Part shown: positions 1-8,074 of the stretch, one piece after another
How the letters are laid out: each line of letters opens with the position of its first letter
How positions within the stretch are numbered: the stretch's first letter is position 1
Assembly (NCBI GenBank): GCA_016190505.1
Contig: JACPQM010000039.1
Location: forward strand, 1-42,455
Length of the DNA: 42,455 nucleotides
Reading direction: 5' to 3'
Source of the DNA: Chloroflexota bacterium
Lineage (GTDB): Bacteria > Chloroflexota > Dehalococcoidia > JACPQK01
Notes under the pieces: generated by a model
What the model saw: only the letters and a program-made list of their open reading frames with translations
The model's database searches: none
What the model was told of the DNA's origin: nothing
Position numbers and translations under genes: made by a program

Positions 1-31
1 CAGAGTCGTGCCCCTGGCGCCGGGCATGCCC

Positions 32-192
32 CGTCATTGCGAGCGCAGCGAAGCAATCTTCTGCCCATGTCACCGTCAGTAGATTGCTTCGTCGTTACGC
101 TCCTCGCAACGACGGAATGCGCACGCCGCGAGCCGGTTCATGGCTCTATATTGGGTCCCGACGCCTCGCGACCTGTAAGACTCGCAACGACA
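32..192. repeat. Composite inverted-repeat element, copy 1
   Basis: The element starts with CGTCATTGCGAG (32-43) and ends with CTCGCAACGACA (181-192). It has two modules. Bases 32-59 and 81-114 form a long imperfect hairpin (GAAGCAATCT against AGATTGCTTC). Bases 103-192 are almost the exact reverse complement of 26088-26178. Short reading frames across it are repeat-derived and not genes. It is non-autonomous: no transposase is seen. Confidence 0.8.
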
Positions 193-232
193 GGATGGAC
201 GCGGTCCAAAGTGGAAGGGTGGGGCTACGCCG

Positions 233-397
233 TTACGACTGCTGGCACACCTCGACATTCACGAAAACGTACTTGCCCCCGGTTACCGGGTCAATGACTT
301 CGAACTGGCCGAACGGGCCCACGACTGGGCAGGCAACGCCCACCAGGCGGGCCGTGTCCACTGTGACCAGGAAGTCCCCGATATGCCAGATTAGCCG
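233..397 (-). pseudogene. Coding remnant or very short gene of unknown function
   Basis: On the minus strand an open frame runs from just after an in-frame TGA (398-400) to TAA (233-235). It reads about 54 residues, including VGPFGQFEVIDPVTGGKYVF and ending VNVEVCQQS. Third codon positions are almost all G or C, like the genes nearby, so this looks like real coding sequence. There is no ATG, GTG or TTG at its upstream end. The first possible start is an internal GTG that would give about 42 residues. A short ATG frame (ATG AGT GAC GGC, then stop) lies just upstream in another frame, so a frameshifted 5' end is possible. I do not recognise the family. The composite repeat lies 40 bp beyond its 3' end. 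Confidence 0.35.
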
Positions 398-498
398 TCA
401 CTCATCTAGGGATTGTTGGACCAGTTTGGATGCACAAGCCACTGAAATGTTCCGACACTTCTGCTACCCTGAGAGCACTGCACAAGTGTGCCCCAGGG

Positions 499-504
499 TA
501 TAAT
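499..504 (+). promoter_or_regulatory. -10-like box upstream of phoB
   Basis: A perfect TATAAT lies 34 bases before the chosen phoB ATG at 539, which would leave a leader of about 28 nt. I see no convincing -35 hexamer at 16-18 bp. Confidence 0.35.
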
Positions 505-538
505 GGTGGCGGACGCCTGGGGTCGGCGTCCCAACGAT

Positions 539-1237
539 ATGAGTGCACCGACGATCCTGGTCGTAGAGGATGAAGACAACCTCCTCCAGGCGCTGAAGTA
601 CAACCTGGAGAAGGAAGGCTATTCTGTCCTCGCCGCGGGGGATGGGGAGTCGGGGCTTCAACTGGCCACGGAGGCCAAGCCCAACCTCGTCATCCTGGAC
701 ATCATGTTGCCCAAGCTCGACGGCCTCGAAGTCTGCCGCCTCTTGCGCCGGGAGTCCGTTGTCCCCATCTTGATGCTGACGGCCAGGGCCGAGGAGATCG
801 ACCGCGTGGTTGGGCTTGAGGTGGGCGCCGACGACTATGTCACCAAGCCCTTCAGCATGCGGGAGCTGCGCGCCCGGGTGAAGGCCCTGCTCCGGCGCTC
901 CCGGCTGGCGCCGGAGGCTATCACTGCGCCGGCGGGACAGGTCCTGAGGGCGGGCGACCTGGAGGTCAACCTGGTCGGCCACACGGCCAGCCTGGGCGGG
1001 GGTGCGCTGGAATTGAAGCCCCGCGAGTTCGACCTGCTGGCGCTGCTGGTGGACAACAAAGGGCGCGCCTTCACCAGGGACCAGATCATCGCGCGAATCT
1101 GGGGCGACGACTTCATGGGGGACACCCGCACCGTAGACGTCCATATCCGCTGGCTGCGGGAGAAGATCGAGACAGACCCGGGTAGTCCAAAAAGGATCAT
1201 CACCATTCGCGGGCTGGGGTACCGGTTCGAGGGATGA
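539..1237 (+). CDS. phoB: PhoB/PhoP-type phosphate response regulator
   Basis: This OmpR/PhoB-family response regulator (232 aa) activates phosphate-starvation genes when phosphorylated by the kinase encoded next. The receiver domain starts ILVVEDEDN, with phospho-acceptor Asp54 in VILDIMLP, the MLTAR switch Thr and Lys103 in DDYVTKPF. The C-terminal winged helix (about residues 130-232) contains ELKPREFDLLALL and VDVHIRWLREKIE and ends RGLGYRFEG. The ATG at 539 is chosen because family members begin right before the ILVVEDE strand; an upstream ATG at 503 would overlap the TATAAT box. The stop overlaps the phoR start (ATGA), so the two are translationally coupled. The phosphate role rests on the phoR and pst neighbours and on the Pho-box array at 3055. 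Confidence 0.93.
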   Translation: MSAPTILVVEDEDNLLQALKYNLEKEGYSVLAAGDGESGLQLATEAKPNLVILDIMLPKLDGLEVCRLLRRESVVPILMLTARAEEIDRVVGLEVGADDYVTKPFSMRELRARVKALLRRSRLAPEAITAPAGQVLRAGDLEVNLVGHTASLGGGALELKPREFDLLALLVDNKGRAFTRDQIIARIWGDDFMGDTRTVDVHIRWLREKIETDPGSPKRIITIRGLGYRFEG

Positions 1238-3006
1238 CGCGCTTCCACAGCTTGCAATGGCGCATCGTGCTGGCGTACACCGCCCTGATTTTCATCTCCA
1301 TGGGGATGGTGAGCCTGTACCTGGTGGACTTTGTGCGCGGCACCTATTTGTCCAACCTGGAGGACCAGCTTGAGAAAGAGGCAGGCCTGGTAGCGGAGAC
1401 CATAGCCGGGTATTTCCGTGACCCCCTTGACCAGGACGACCTCCCTGTCATCACCGAGCGACTAGGGGCTCTCACCGGCGCGAGGGTGACCATTATCACC
1501 CGGAACGGCATGGTCCTGGCCGACACGTGGCAGGACCCCAGCAGCACGGGGGACCAAGCCGGGCGTCCTGAGTTCCAGGATGCCATCAGGACTGGACTGG
1601 GCAGGTCCACCAGAGTAAGCGGCGTGGTGGGACAGGAGCTCCTCTACACTGCCGTTCCCATCCGTGTTGACGGCGCCGCCGTGGGTGTGGCGCGCATAGG
1701 CGTGCCCACCAGCCAGGTCCAGGCCAACGTCAACCGCATCATGGCCACCATTGCCCTCTCCGCCCTGGCGGTGGCTTTTCTGTCGCTCGGGCTGGGCTAC
1801 TACCTGGCGCGACGCACCTCCCGGTCCATCCGCGCGGTGACCGAGGCGGCCCGTCGCCTGGCGGGGGGCGACCTGGAGCAACGGGTCGAGGCCCTGACCG
1901 CTGATGAGACTCAGGAGCTGGCCGCCGCCTTTAACCGGATGGCCGCAGCCCTCAGGGATGAAGTCCACGGCCTGTCCGCCGAGCGCAACAAGCTGTCGGC
2001 TGTCCTGGATACCATGGCCGACGGGGTGGTGGTCATCCGGGCCGAGGGGAGAATAGAGCTCGTGAACAGGGCGGCGCAAGAGCTACTGCAACTGGCGGGG
2101 CAGGACGCTGTTGGGGGCCGGTTCATGGAGACCGTCCGAGACCATGAGTTGCAGCGGCTGGTATCTCGGTCCTTCGAGACCGCCAGGCAGCACCACGATG
2201 AGGTGGAGCTTCTCCACACGCGCCGGTTCCTGAGCGTCGTGGCCACGCCGTTGAGCGGGGACGGGTCCCCTGGGGTATTGCTCACACTTCACGACCTGAC
2301 GGGTATCCGCCAGATGGACACCACCCGCCGGGAGTTTGTGAGCAACGTCTCCCACGAGCTCCGCACCCCCCTGGCCTCCCTCAAGGCCATGGTGGAGACT
2401 CTGGAGTCCGGGGCCTTGGACGAGCCTCAGGCGGCCAGGGACTTTGTCCGCCGGATCCACGGCGAGATCGAGCGACTGGGTGGCATGGCGGGGGACCTGC
2501 TGGAGCTGTCTCGCCTGGAAAGTGGCCAGGTCTCACTGCATACTGCTCTGGTTGACCTGGGCCTTCTCGTGTTGGAGGTCCAGGGGCAGTTCCAGCCGCG
2601 AGCTGAAGCCAAGGGCATCGTCCTGGAGGTTTCCCTGCCCGGCGGTCTTCCCCGAGTCCTGGGGGAACCGGACAAGCTACGCCAGGTATTGATCAATCTG
2701 CTGGACAACGCCCTCAAGTTCACGGCCCAGGGTGGCAGGATAGTTGTCGCGGCCAGCGAGGAGGGGCGGTGCGTGGAGGTCTCCGTCCGCGATACGGGTA
2801 TCGGCATCTCCCAGGAGCACCTTCCTCACGTCTTCGAACGGTTCTACAAGGCAGATCGTTCCCGGCGCGACGGCGGCACGGGCCTCGGGCTGTCCATTGT
2901 CAAGCACATCGTCCAGGCCCACGGCGGCGAGGTGAGGGTGGTGAGCCGCGAGGGGGAGGGCAGCACCTTCTCCTTTACGGTGCCTAAGGCCCCGTCGGGC
3001 CCGTAG
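1234..3006 (+). CDS. phoR: PhoR-type sensor histidine kinase
   Basis: This is a 590-aa membrane sensor kinase and the partner of the regulator just upstream, which it overlaps by 4 bases. The order is a first membrane helix (about 10-31), an extracytoplasmic region of about 130 residues, a second helix (about 166-189), HAMP (about 190-242), PAS (about 250-355), HisKA and HATPase. The H box SNVSHELRTPLASLK carries His374. The N box is LLDNALKFT, with DTGIGI and FERFYK following, and the G2 box is GGTGLGLSIVKH. All catalytic boxes are intact. The periplasmic-type domain plus PAS is the architecture of Gram-positive and Chloroflexota PhoR proteins. Pst/PhoU probably controls the phosphate signal, as in known Pho systems. 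Confidence 0.93.
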   Translation: MTRFHSLQWRIVLAYTALIFISMGMVSLYLVDFVRGTYLSNLEDQLEKEAGLVAETIAGYFRDPLDQDDLPVITERLGALTGARVTIITRNGMVLADTWQDPSSTGDQAGRPEFQDAIRTGLGRSTRVSGVVGQELLYTAVPIRVDGAAVGVARIGVPTSQVQANVNRIMATIALSALAVAFLSLGLGYYLARRTSRSIRAVTEAARRLAGGDLEQRVEALTADETQELAAAFNRMAAALRDEVHGLSAERNKLSAVLDTMADGVVVIRAEGRIELVNRAAQELLQLAGQDAVGGRFMETVRDHELQRLVSRSFETARQHHDEVELLHTRRFLSVVATPLSGDGSPGVLLTLHDLTGIRQMDTTRREFVSNVSHELRTPLASLKAMVETLESGALDEPQAARDFVRRIHGEIERLGGMAGDLLELSRLESGQVSLHTALVDLGLLVLEVQGQFQPRAEAKGIVLEVSLPGGLPRVLGEPDKLRQVLINLLDNALKFTAQGGRIVVAASEEGRCVEVSVRDTGIGISQEHLPHVFERFYKADRSRRDGGTGLGLSIVKHIVQAHGGEVRVVSREGEGSTFSFTVPKAPSGP

Positions 3007-3054
3007 GGGCCCGCCTACCGCTCAGGGGACCTCAAGACGAGGGCCTCTTTTCTT

Positions 3055-3104
3055 TTCACATACGTTTAATGCACCGTTAACATTCCATTCAACATCCCTT
3101 AAAC
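3055..3104 (+). promoter_or_regulatory. Pho-box array: five TTNANN-like repeats at 11-bp period
   Basis: The hexamers TTCACA (3055), TTAATG (3066), TTAACA (3077), TTCAAC (3088) and TTAAAC (3099) start exactly 11 bp apart. The spacing and the TTAACA-like core match the direct repeats bound by PhoB/PhoP regulators, best known in Bacillus. The array lies between phoR and pstS and replaces a normal -35. The likely target is the PhoB encoded at 539. Confidence 0.7.
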
Positions 3105-3118
3105 CCATGAGAGCACAC

Positions 3119-3124
3119 TATAGT
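3119..3124 (+). promoter_or_regulatory. Probable -10 of the pstS promoter
   Basis: TATAGT lies 14 bp after the last Pho-box repeat, so the array covers the -35 position, as in activator-dependent Pho promoters. A start near 3131 would cut into the AAGGAG (3128-3133) in front of the ATG at 3144. It would leave intact the AGGAG in front of the in-frame ATG at 3162. Confidence 0.45.
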
Positions 3125-3143
3125 TGAAAGGAGACGACAAAGG

Positions 3144-4268
3144 ATGCTACCAGGAGCAAGCATGCTCAGGGCCCGCGGCGTGGCCAGCCTGCTGGCCGTC
3201 GGTCTATTGCTGGCGGCCTGCGGACCAACAACTCAAGGTACGCCCACCCCCGGTCCCTCTGCTGGCGACACAACGCCACCCGGGGCCACTGTGCGACTCA
3301 ATGGCGCTGGGGCCACTTTCCCCTACCCCCTGTACTCCAAGTGGTTTGATGAGTATGCGGAAGTGTCTAACACTCAGGTGAACTACCAGTCCATAGGCTC
3401 CGGGGGCGGCATTCGCCAGATAACCGAGGGCACGGTGGACTTTGGCGCTTCCGATGGCATCATGACGGCCCAGCAGCAGGTGGCTGCCGAGCAACGCGGT
3501 GGCCCCATCCTCCATATCCCAATGACTATGGGTTCTGTGGCCGTGGTATACAACCTGCCTGGGATTCCCTCGGGCCAGTTGAAGCTGACGCCTGAGGCGC
3601 TGGCAGATATCTACCTCAAGCGGATTGCCAAGTGGAACGATCCCCGCATTGCCCAGCTCAACCCGGGACTGAGCCTGCCCAACCAGGACATCGCCGTGGT
3701 CCACCGCTCCGATGGCTCGGGCACCACCTTCATTTTCACCAACTACCTCTCCAAGGTGAGCCAGGAGTGGAAGGAGAAAGTGGGCAACGCCACCGCAGTG
3801 AATTGGCCTGGGGACGTTGGCGGCCAGGGCAACGAGGGCGTGGCGGGCCAGGTCCGCCAGATTCCCGGCGCCATGGGCTACGTGGAGGTGGCCTACGCGA
3901 AACAAAACAGAATACCGTGGGTGGCCCTGGCCAACGCTTCGAGGGACTTCATCGAGCCTTCGCTGGAAAGCACCAGCGCCGCAGCCCAGGGGGTGGACCT
4001 GCCCGACGACATGAAGGTGATGGTCACCAACTCCAGTAATCCCCAGGCCTACCCCATCGCGGGGTTCACCTGGCTCCTAATGTTCGTGCAGCAAACGGAC
4101 TGCAACAAGGGCAGGGCCCTGGTAGACATGATGTGGTGGGCGCTCCATGACGGGCAGCAGTATGGCACCGCGTTGGATTATGCGCCGCTGCCTCCAGATG
4201 CGGTAAGGAAGGCCGAGGCCCAGGTCCGCTCCATTACCTGCGGCAGCCAGCCCCTGCTAGAGCGGTAG
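3144..4268 (+). CDS. pstS: Phosphate ABC transporter, phosphate-binding lipoprotein
   Basis: This lipid-anchored receptor captures phosphate outside the membrane and hands it to PstC/PstA. The signal peptide ends in the lipobox LLAAC, so a Cys anchor is expected. The phosphate-site segments are visible: GAGATFPYPLYSKWF near the N-terminus, SIGSGGGIRQI, DFGASDGIM and the serine-rich loop HRSDGSGTTFIFT. The length of 374 aa is normal for the family. Two starts are possible. ATG 3144 has AAGGAG 10 nt upstream. ATG 3162 has AGGAG 5 nt upstream, gives a compact signal peptide (MLRARGVASLL) and fits better with the -10 at 3119. The gene heads the pstSCAB-phoU operon and is preceded by the Pho-box array. 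Confidence 0.95.
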   Translation: MLPGASMLRARGVASLLAVGLLLAACGPTTQGTPTPGPSAGDTTPPGATVRLNGAGATFPYPLYSKWFDEYAEVSNTQVNYQSIGSGGGIRQITEGTVDFGASDGIMTAQQQVAAEQRGGPILHIPMTMGSVAVVYNLPGIPSGQLKLTPEALADIYLKRIAKWNDPRIAQLNPGLSLPNQDIAVVHRSDGSGTTFIFTNYLSKVSQEWKEKVGNATAVNWPGDVGGQGNEGVAGQVRQIPGAMGYVEVAYAKQNRIPWVALANASRDFIEPSLESTSAAAQGVDLPDDMKVMVTNSSNPQAYPIAGFTWLLMFVQQTDCNKGRALVDMMWWALHDGQQYGTALDYAPLPPDAVRKAEAQVRSITCGSQPLLER

Positions 4269-4289
4269 CCCATTTAGCCAGGAGGTTCA

Positions 4290-5273
4290 TTGGCCAGACC
4301 TCAGACCATAGAAGACCAGACCCACGGGAGAGCCTGGCGGTCCCTGCTCCGCAGGCCTGCCAGCCCGGGGGACAGGCTTTTCCAGGGCACGACTTTGCTG
4401 GCAGCCCTTAGCCTCCTGGGGCTGCTGCTGGCGATGGCGGCGTACCTCTTCTATGTGGCGTGGCCCTCCATCGCCCGTTTCGGGGTCCGGTTCCTCACGG
4501 GGTCCACCTGGGACCCCGTGAAGGAAGTCTTCGGGGCGCTGCCGGCCATCTATGGCACGCTCCTGACCTCCGCCCTCGCCATGCTGGTGGCAGTGCCGGT
4601 CAGCCTGGGGGTGGCTATCTTCCTGGCGGAGCTATCGCCTCGCTGGCTGCGTGCCCCGGCGTCTTTTCTGGTGGAGATGCTGGCGGCCATCCCCAGTGTT
4701 GTGCTGGGGCTATGGGGTCTCTTTGTCATGGCCCCGGTGCTTTACCCTCTGGAGAAATGGCTGGCGAGCTCCCTCGGCTTCGTTCCTCTGTTTCGCGGTC
4801 CTGTCTTTGGTGGGGTCAACTTCCTGGCCGGTGGCCTGATCCTGTCCATCATGGCCCTTCCCATCATCACGGCTGTGGTCCGGGATGCGATCCTGACGGT
4901 GCCGGCGGCCCAGCGGGAAGCCATGCTGGCCCTGGGAGCTACCCGCTGGGAGGCCATCAGCCAGGCCGTGCTGCCTTACGCCCGGTCAGGCATCGTGGCT
5001 GCCAGCATCCTGGGGTTGGGCCGAGCCGTGGGCGAGACCATGGCCGTGACCATGGTCGTAGGTAATGGCTATCGTCTCACAGCACGGCTGTTTGCCCCGG
5101 GCAACACCATGGCCAGCAAGATCGCTACCCAGTTCAATGAGGCATCGGGGTTAGAGATCAACGCCCTGGTGGAGCTGGCCCTGGTGCTCTTCGCCGTCGC
5201 TCTCGTAGTTAACCTGGCCGGGAGGCTTCTGGTGCGGTGGACGGTAGCCAGAGCCGCCGGAGGTGGGCAATAA
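4290..5273 (+). CDS. pstC: Phosphate ABC transporter permease PstC
   Basis: One of the two membrane subunits of the PstSCAB phosphate importer (327 aa). About six hydrophobic helices follow a charged N-terminus. The conserved cytoplasmic loop that docks the ATPase is seen in AQREAMLALGATRWEAISQA, followed by GLGRAVGETMAVTMVVGN, the usual PstC signature. The start is a TTG preceded by AGGAGG (4280-4285). The stop TAA shares its last base with the first ATG of pstA, so the pair is translationally coupled. Confidence 0.94.
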   Translation: MARPQTIEDQTHGRAWRSLLRRPASPGDRLFQGTTLLAALSLLGLLLAMAAYLFYVAWPSIARFGVRFLTGSTWDPVKEVFGALPAIYGTLLTSALAMLVAVPVSLGVAIFLAELSPRWLRAPASFLVEMLAAIPSVVLGLWGLFVMAPVLYPLEKWLASSLGFVPLFRGPVFGGVNFLAGGLILSIMALPIITAVVRDAILTVPAAQREAMLALGATRWEAISQAVLPYARSGIVAASILGLGRAVGETMAVTMVVGNGYRLTARLFAPGNTMASKIATQFNEASGLEINALVELALVLFAVALVVNLAGRLLVRWTVARAAGGGQ

Positions 5274-6118
5274 TGATGGGTGCCACGCGCACTTACATGA
5301 GGCGAAGGGCAACGAACTACACTATGATCGCCCTGTGTGGCCTGGCTACGCTGGCAGCCGTGGGCATTCTGCTGCTGGTCCTGGGCTACACCCTTGTCCA
5401 CGGCATTGCCTACCTTAACCTGGAATTCGTGACCCAGACGGCCCGCCCGCTGGGAGAGCCTGGCGGCGGCATGCGACATGAGATTGTGGGTACCATGGTC
5501 CTGGTGGGCCTGGCCTCGCTGCTGGGGATACCGGTGGGCCTGCTGGCAGGGACTTACCTTTCAGAGTTTGGGGGGCGCGTCGGCTCCCTCGTCCGGCTGG
5601 TGGCCGACGTGTTGACGGGCATTCCCTCGGTGGTGGTAGGCATCTTCGCCTACGCCGTCCTGGTGCGGCCCATGGGCACCTTCTCGGCCTTGTCGGCTGC
5701 TGTGGCGTTGGCCATAATCATGCTGCCAGTAGTGGCCAGGACCACTGAGGAGATGATGAAACTGGTGCCCCAGACCTACCGGGAGGCAGCCCTGGCCCTG
5801 GGCATCCCCCGCTGGCGGGTAATAGTGAGTGTGGTCGTGCCCGGGGCGACCGTGGGCATTGTAACGGGCAGCATGCTGGCCGTGGCCCGCATCGCTGGCG
5901 AGACAGCGCCTCTCATTTTCACCGCCCTGGGCAACCGCTTCGGCTTCGCTGGGCTGGGCGAGCCCATCGCCGCCTTGCCCTTGCAGATATGGCGCTACGC
6001 TGTGTCGCCTTACGATAGCTGGCACCAGCAGGCCTGGGCTGCCGCCTTCCTACTGGTGATGCTGGTGCTGGTCATCAGTGTGCTGGTGCGGTGGCTCACC
6101 GCTAGTCGCCATGGATAA
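5273..6118 (+). CDS. pstA: Phosphate ABC transporter permease PstA
   Basis: Second membrane subunit of the phosphate importer (281 aa). The protein begins MMGATRTYMRR, then a long hydrophobic helix. The coupling loop TYREAALALGIPRWRVIVSV and the following VARIAGETAPLIFTALGN are typical of PstA. The frame is open further upstream (to 5237) inside pstC. The ATG at 5273 is preferred because GGAGGTG (5259-5265) sits 7 nt before it; ATG 5276 is equally possible. It is 18 nt from pstB. Confidence 0.94.
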   Translation: MMGATRTYMRRRATNYTMIALCGLATLAAVGILLLVLGYTLVHGIAYLNLEFVTQTARPLGEPGGGMRHEIVGTMVLVGLASLLGIPVGLLAGTYLSEFGGRVGSLVRLVADVLTGIPSVVVGIFAYAVLVRPMGTFSALSAAVALAIIMLPVVARTTEEMMKLVPQTYREAALALGIPRWRVIVSVVVPGATVGIVTGSMLAVARIAGETAPLIFTALGNRFGFAGLGEPIAALPLQIWRYAVSPYDSWHQQAWAAAFLLVMLVLVISVLVRWLTASRHG

Positions 6119-6136
6119 ACCAAGGGAGGGCACGCT

Positions 6137-6958
6137 GTGGTGGCAATGGAACGATTAGACCGTTCTGAAAGGGCCGCAGGCCACTCGGGACCCTGTATCG
6201 TCGCCGACGGCCTCAATGCGTGGTACGGCCATGTGCAGGCACTGCGAAATATCTCCATGTCTATCCTGGCCAAGCGGGTCACCGCGGTGATCGGCCCTTC
6301 AGGGTGTGGCAAGTCTACCTTCATTCGCTGCCTGAACCGGATGCATGAGGTGGCGCGGGGGACCCGGGTTTCGGGGAAGGTCCTTCTGGACGGGGAAGAC
6401 ATCTACGCTGCCGGCGTTGACCCGGTCAGGGTGCGCCGCAGGGTGGGCATGGTGTTCCAGAAGCCGAACCCTTTCCCTACCATGACCGTCTTCGACAACG
6501 TGGCGGCGGGCCTCAAGCTCAATGGCCTGCGGGCTCCGGGTGGGCTTGGGGAAAGGGTGGAGAGAGCGCTCCGCCAGGCGGCCCTGTGGGACGAAGTGAA
6601 AGATAAACTCAAGCAAGGTGGCGCTGCTCTCTCCGGTGGCCAGCAGCAACGACTGTGCATCGCCCGGGCGCTCGCCGTGGAGCCGGAGGTCCTCCTCATG
6701 GACGAGCCTTGCTCCGCCCTGGACCCAATCGCCACGGCACGTATCGAGGACCTTATCCGTGAGCTCGCCGACCGCTATACTATCGTCATCGTGACCCACA
6801 ACATGCAGCAGGCGGCCAGAGTTTCCGACATGACGGGCTTTTTCCTGATGGCCCACGACCGGGCGGGAGAGCTCATCGAATATGGCGAGACACAGCAGGT
6901 ATTCACTAACCCCAAGGACGAGCAGACCGAGGCCTACATCACCGGCCGGTTCGGCTAA
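6137..6958 (+). CDS. pstB: Phosphate ABC transporter ATP-binding protein PstB
   Basis: The ATPase that powers PstSCA (273 aa, slightly long at the N-terminus). Walker A is GPSGCGKST, the Q-loop region is [20 protein letters not shown] (a PstB hallmark), the ABC signature is LSGGQQQR and Walker B is VLLMDEP, with VTHNMQQA as the switch histidine region. The start is GTG 6137 with GGGAGGG ending 6 nt before it; the ATG at 6146 is a weaker choice because of spacing. It ends 15 nt before phoU. Confidence 0.95.
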   Translation: MVAMERLDRSERAAGHSGPCIVADGLNAWYGHVQALRNISMSILAKRVTAVIGPSGCGKSTFIRCLNRMHEVARGTRVSGKVLLDGEDIYAAGVDPVRVRRRVGMVFQKPNPFPTMTVFDNVAAGLKLNGLRAPGGLGERVERALRQAALWDEVKDKLKQGGAALSGGQQQRLCIARALAVEPEVLLMDEPCSALDPIATARIEDLIRELADRYTIVIVTHNMQQAARVSDMTGFFLMAHDRAGELIEYGETQQVFTNPKDEQTEAYITGRFG

Positions 6959-6973
6959 AGCAAAGGAGCCACC

Positions 6974-7639
6974 ATGCCCAGAGCTGACTTCGACCGCCAT
7001 CTGAGGTCTCTTCAAGACGACCTGCTGGTGCTGGGCAGCATGGTCGAGAAGGCCATCGCCAAATCCCTGGATGCCCTGAAACGGCGGGACCTGGAAGCTT
7101 CTAGACTCGTGGTGCAGGAAGACGACGCCATAGACCAGCAGCGGTTCCAGCTCGAGGAGTCATGCATCGAGCTCATAGCCACGCAGCAGCCCATGGCTCG
7201 CGACTTGAGGACGTTGATCACCATCCTCCACGTGGCCGTCGAACTTGAGCGCATGGGGGACTACGCCGAGGGCATTGGGAGGATCAGCCTGATGATGGGC
7301 GATGAGCCGCCGCTCAAGCCGCTCATAGACATCCCCAGAATGGCCGAGAAGGCTACGGACTTGCTGCGAAGGAGCCTGGATGCCCTGATCAATCGGGATA
7401 CCATCGCCGCGATCGGGGTATGCAAAGGTGATGACGAGGTAGACGCTCTCTACGACCAGGTGTATCGAGAGCTACTTACCTACATGATCCAGGACCCCAA
7501 GACCATACAGCGGGCCACTTACCTCCTGTGGGTGTCGCATGACCTGGAGCGGATCGCCGACCGCGCTACCAACATAGCCGAGCGCGTCATCTACCTGGTC
7601 ACGGGCAAGATGACGGAGATCAACGTCTCCAGGTACTAG
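6974..7639 (+). CDS. phoU: Phosphate signalling protein PhoU
   Basis: PhoU (221 aa) links the Pst transporter to the PhoR kinase and damps Pho signalling when phosphate is plentiful. The protein has the two repeated three-helix units of the family: ALKRRDLEASRLVVQEDDAI in the first half and GVCKGDDEVDALYDQVYREL in the second. VELERMGDYAEGIGRI and HDLERIADRATNIAERV are the acidic metal-binding stretches. An AAAGGAG precedes the ATG. It is the last classical pho gene here; the YkvA-like gene follows after 10 nt. Confidence 0.94.
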   Translation: MPRADFDRHLRSLQDDLLVLGSMVEKAIAKSLDALKRRDLEASRLVVQEDDAIDQQRFQLEESCIELIATQQPMARDLRTLITILHVAVELERMGDYAEGIGRISLMMGDEPPLKPLIDIPRMAEKATDLLRRSLDALINRDTIAAIGVCKGDDEVDALYDQVYRELLTYMIQDPKTIQRATYLLWVSHDLERIADRATNIAERVIYLVTGKMTEINVSRY

Positions 7640-7649
7640 CAGCCGCTCT

Positions 7650-7943
7650 ATGAGCCGCCGGGACTCGGTCAAAGAGTACTTGGCCTTGCCCCTCAAAGGG
7701 AAGCTTCGGGTGCCTGTGCGATTGCTGCGCGACCCGCGCGTGCCGTGGTCCGCCCGGTTGGTGCTCCCCCTGATCGCGGTCTATCTCCTGGTCCCCTTCG
7801 ACATTGTGCCGGATTTCATCCCGGTGCTGGGCCAACTGGATGACCTGTTGATCGTCACCGTTGGCCTTGGCCTGTTCTTGCGTTTGTGTCCTCCAGGTGT
7901 CGCCGCGGAGCACGTCCGCGCCTGGCCCGGCCCCGTGAAGTAG
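7650..7943 (+). CDS. YkvA-like small membrane protein (DUF1232)
   Basis: A 97-aa protein with the DUF1232 core: YLLVPFDIVPDFIPVLGQLD, followed by DDLLIVTVGLGLFLRL. The family is widespread, membrane-associated and has no settled function. The N-terminus is basic. It starts 10 nt after phoU on the same strand, so it is probably cotranscribed with the pst genes. Whether it has a phosphate role is unknown. The following 130 bp hold no gene that I can support. Confidence 0.8.
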   Translation: MSRRDSVKEYLALPLKGKLRVPVRLLRDPRVPWSARLVLPLIAVYLLVPFDIVPDFIPVLGQLDDLLIVTVGLGLFLRLCPPGVAAEHVRAWPGPVK

Positions 7944-8074
7944 TTATCACAGCATTATCACGGCCAGCCCGTGCGTGTTCACTGCCTGTGCACACCACTG
8001 CCGCATCATGGTATCGTGCCAACCAACGTAGAGCCTAGACAACATTGTTGGTAGCGGGCAACGAGGAGGGCGAG

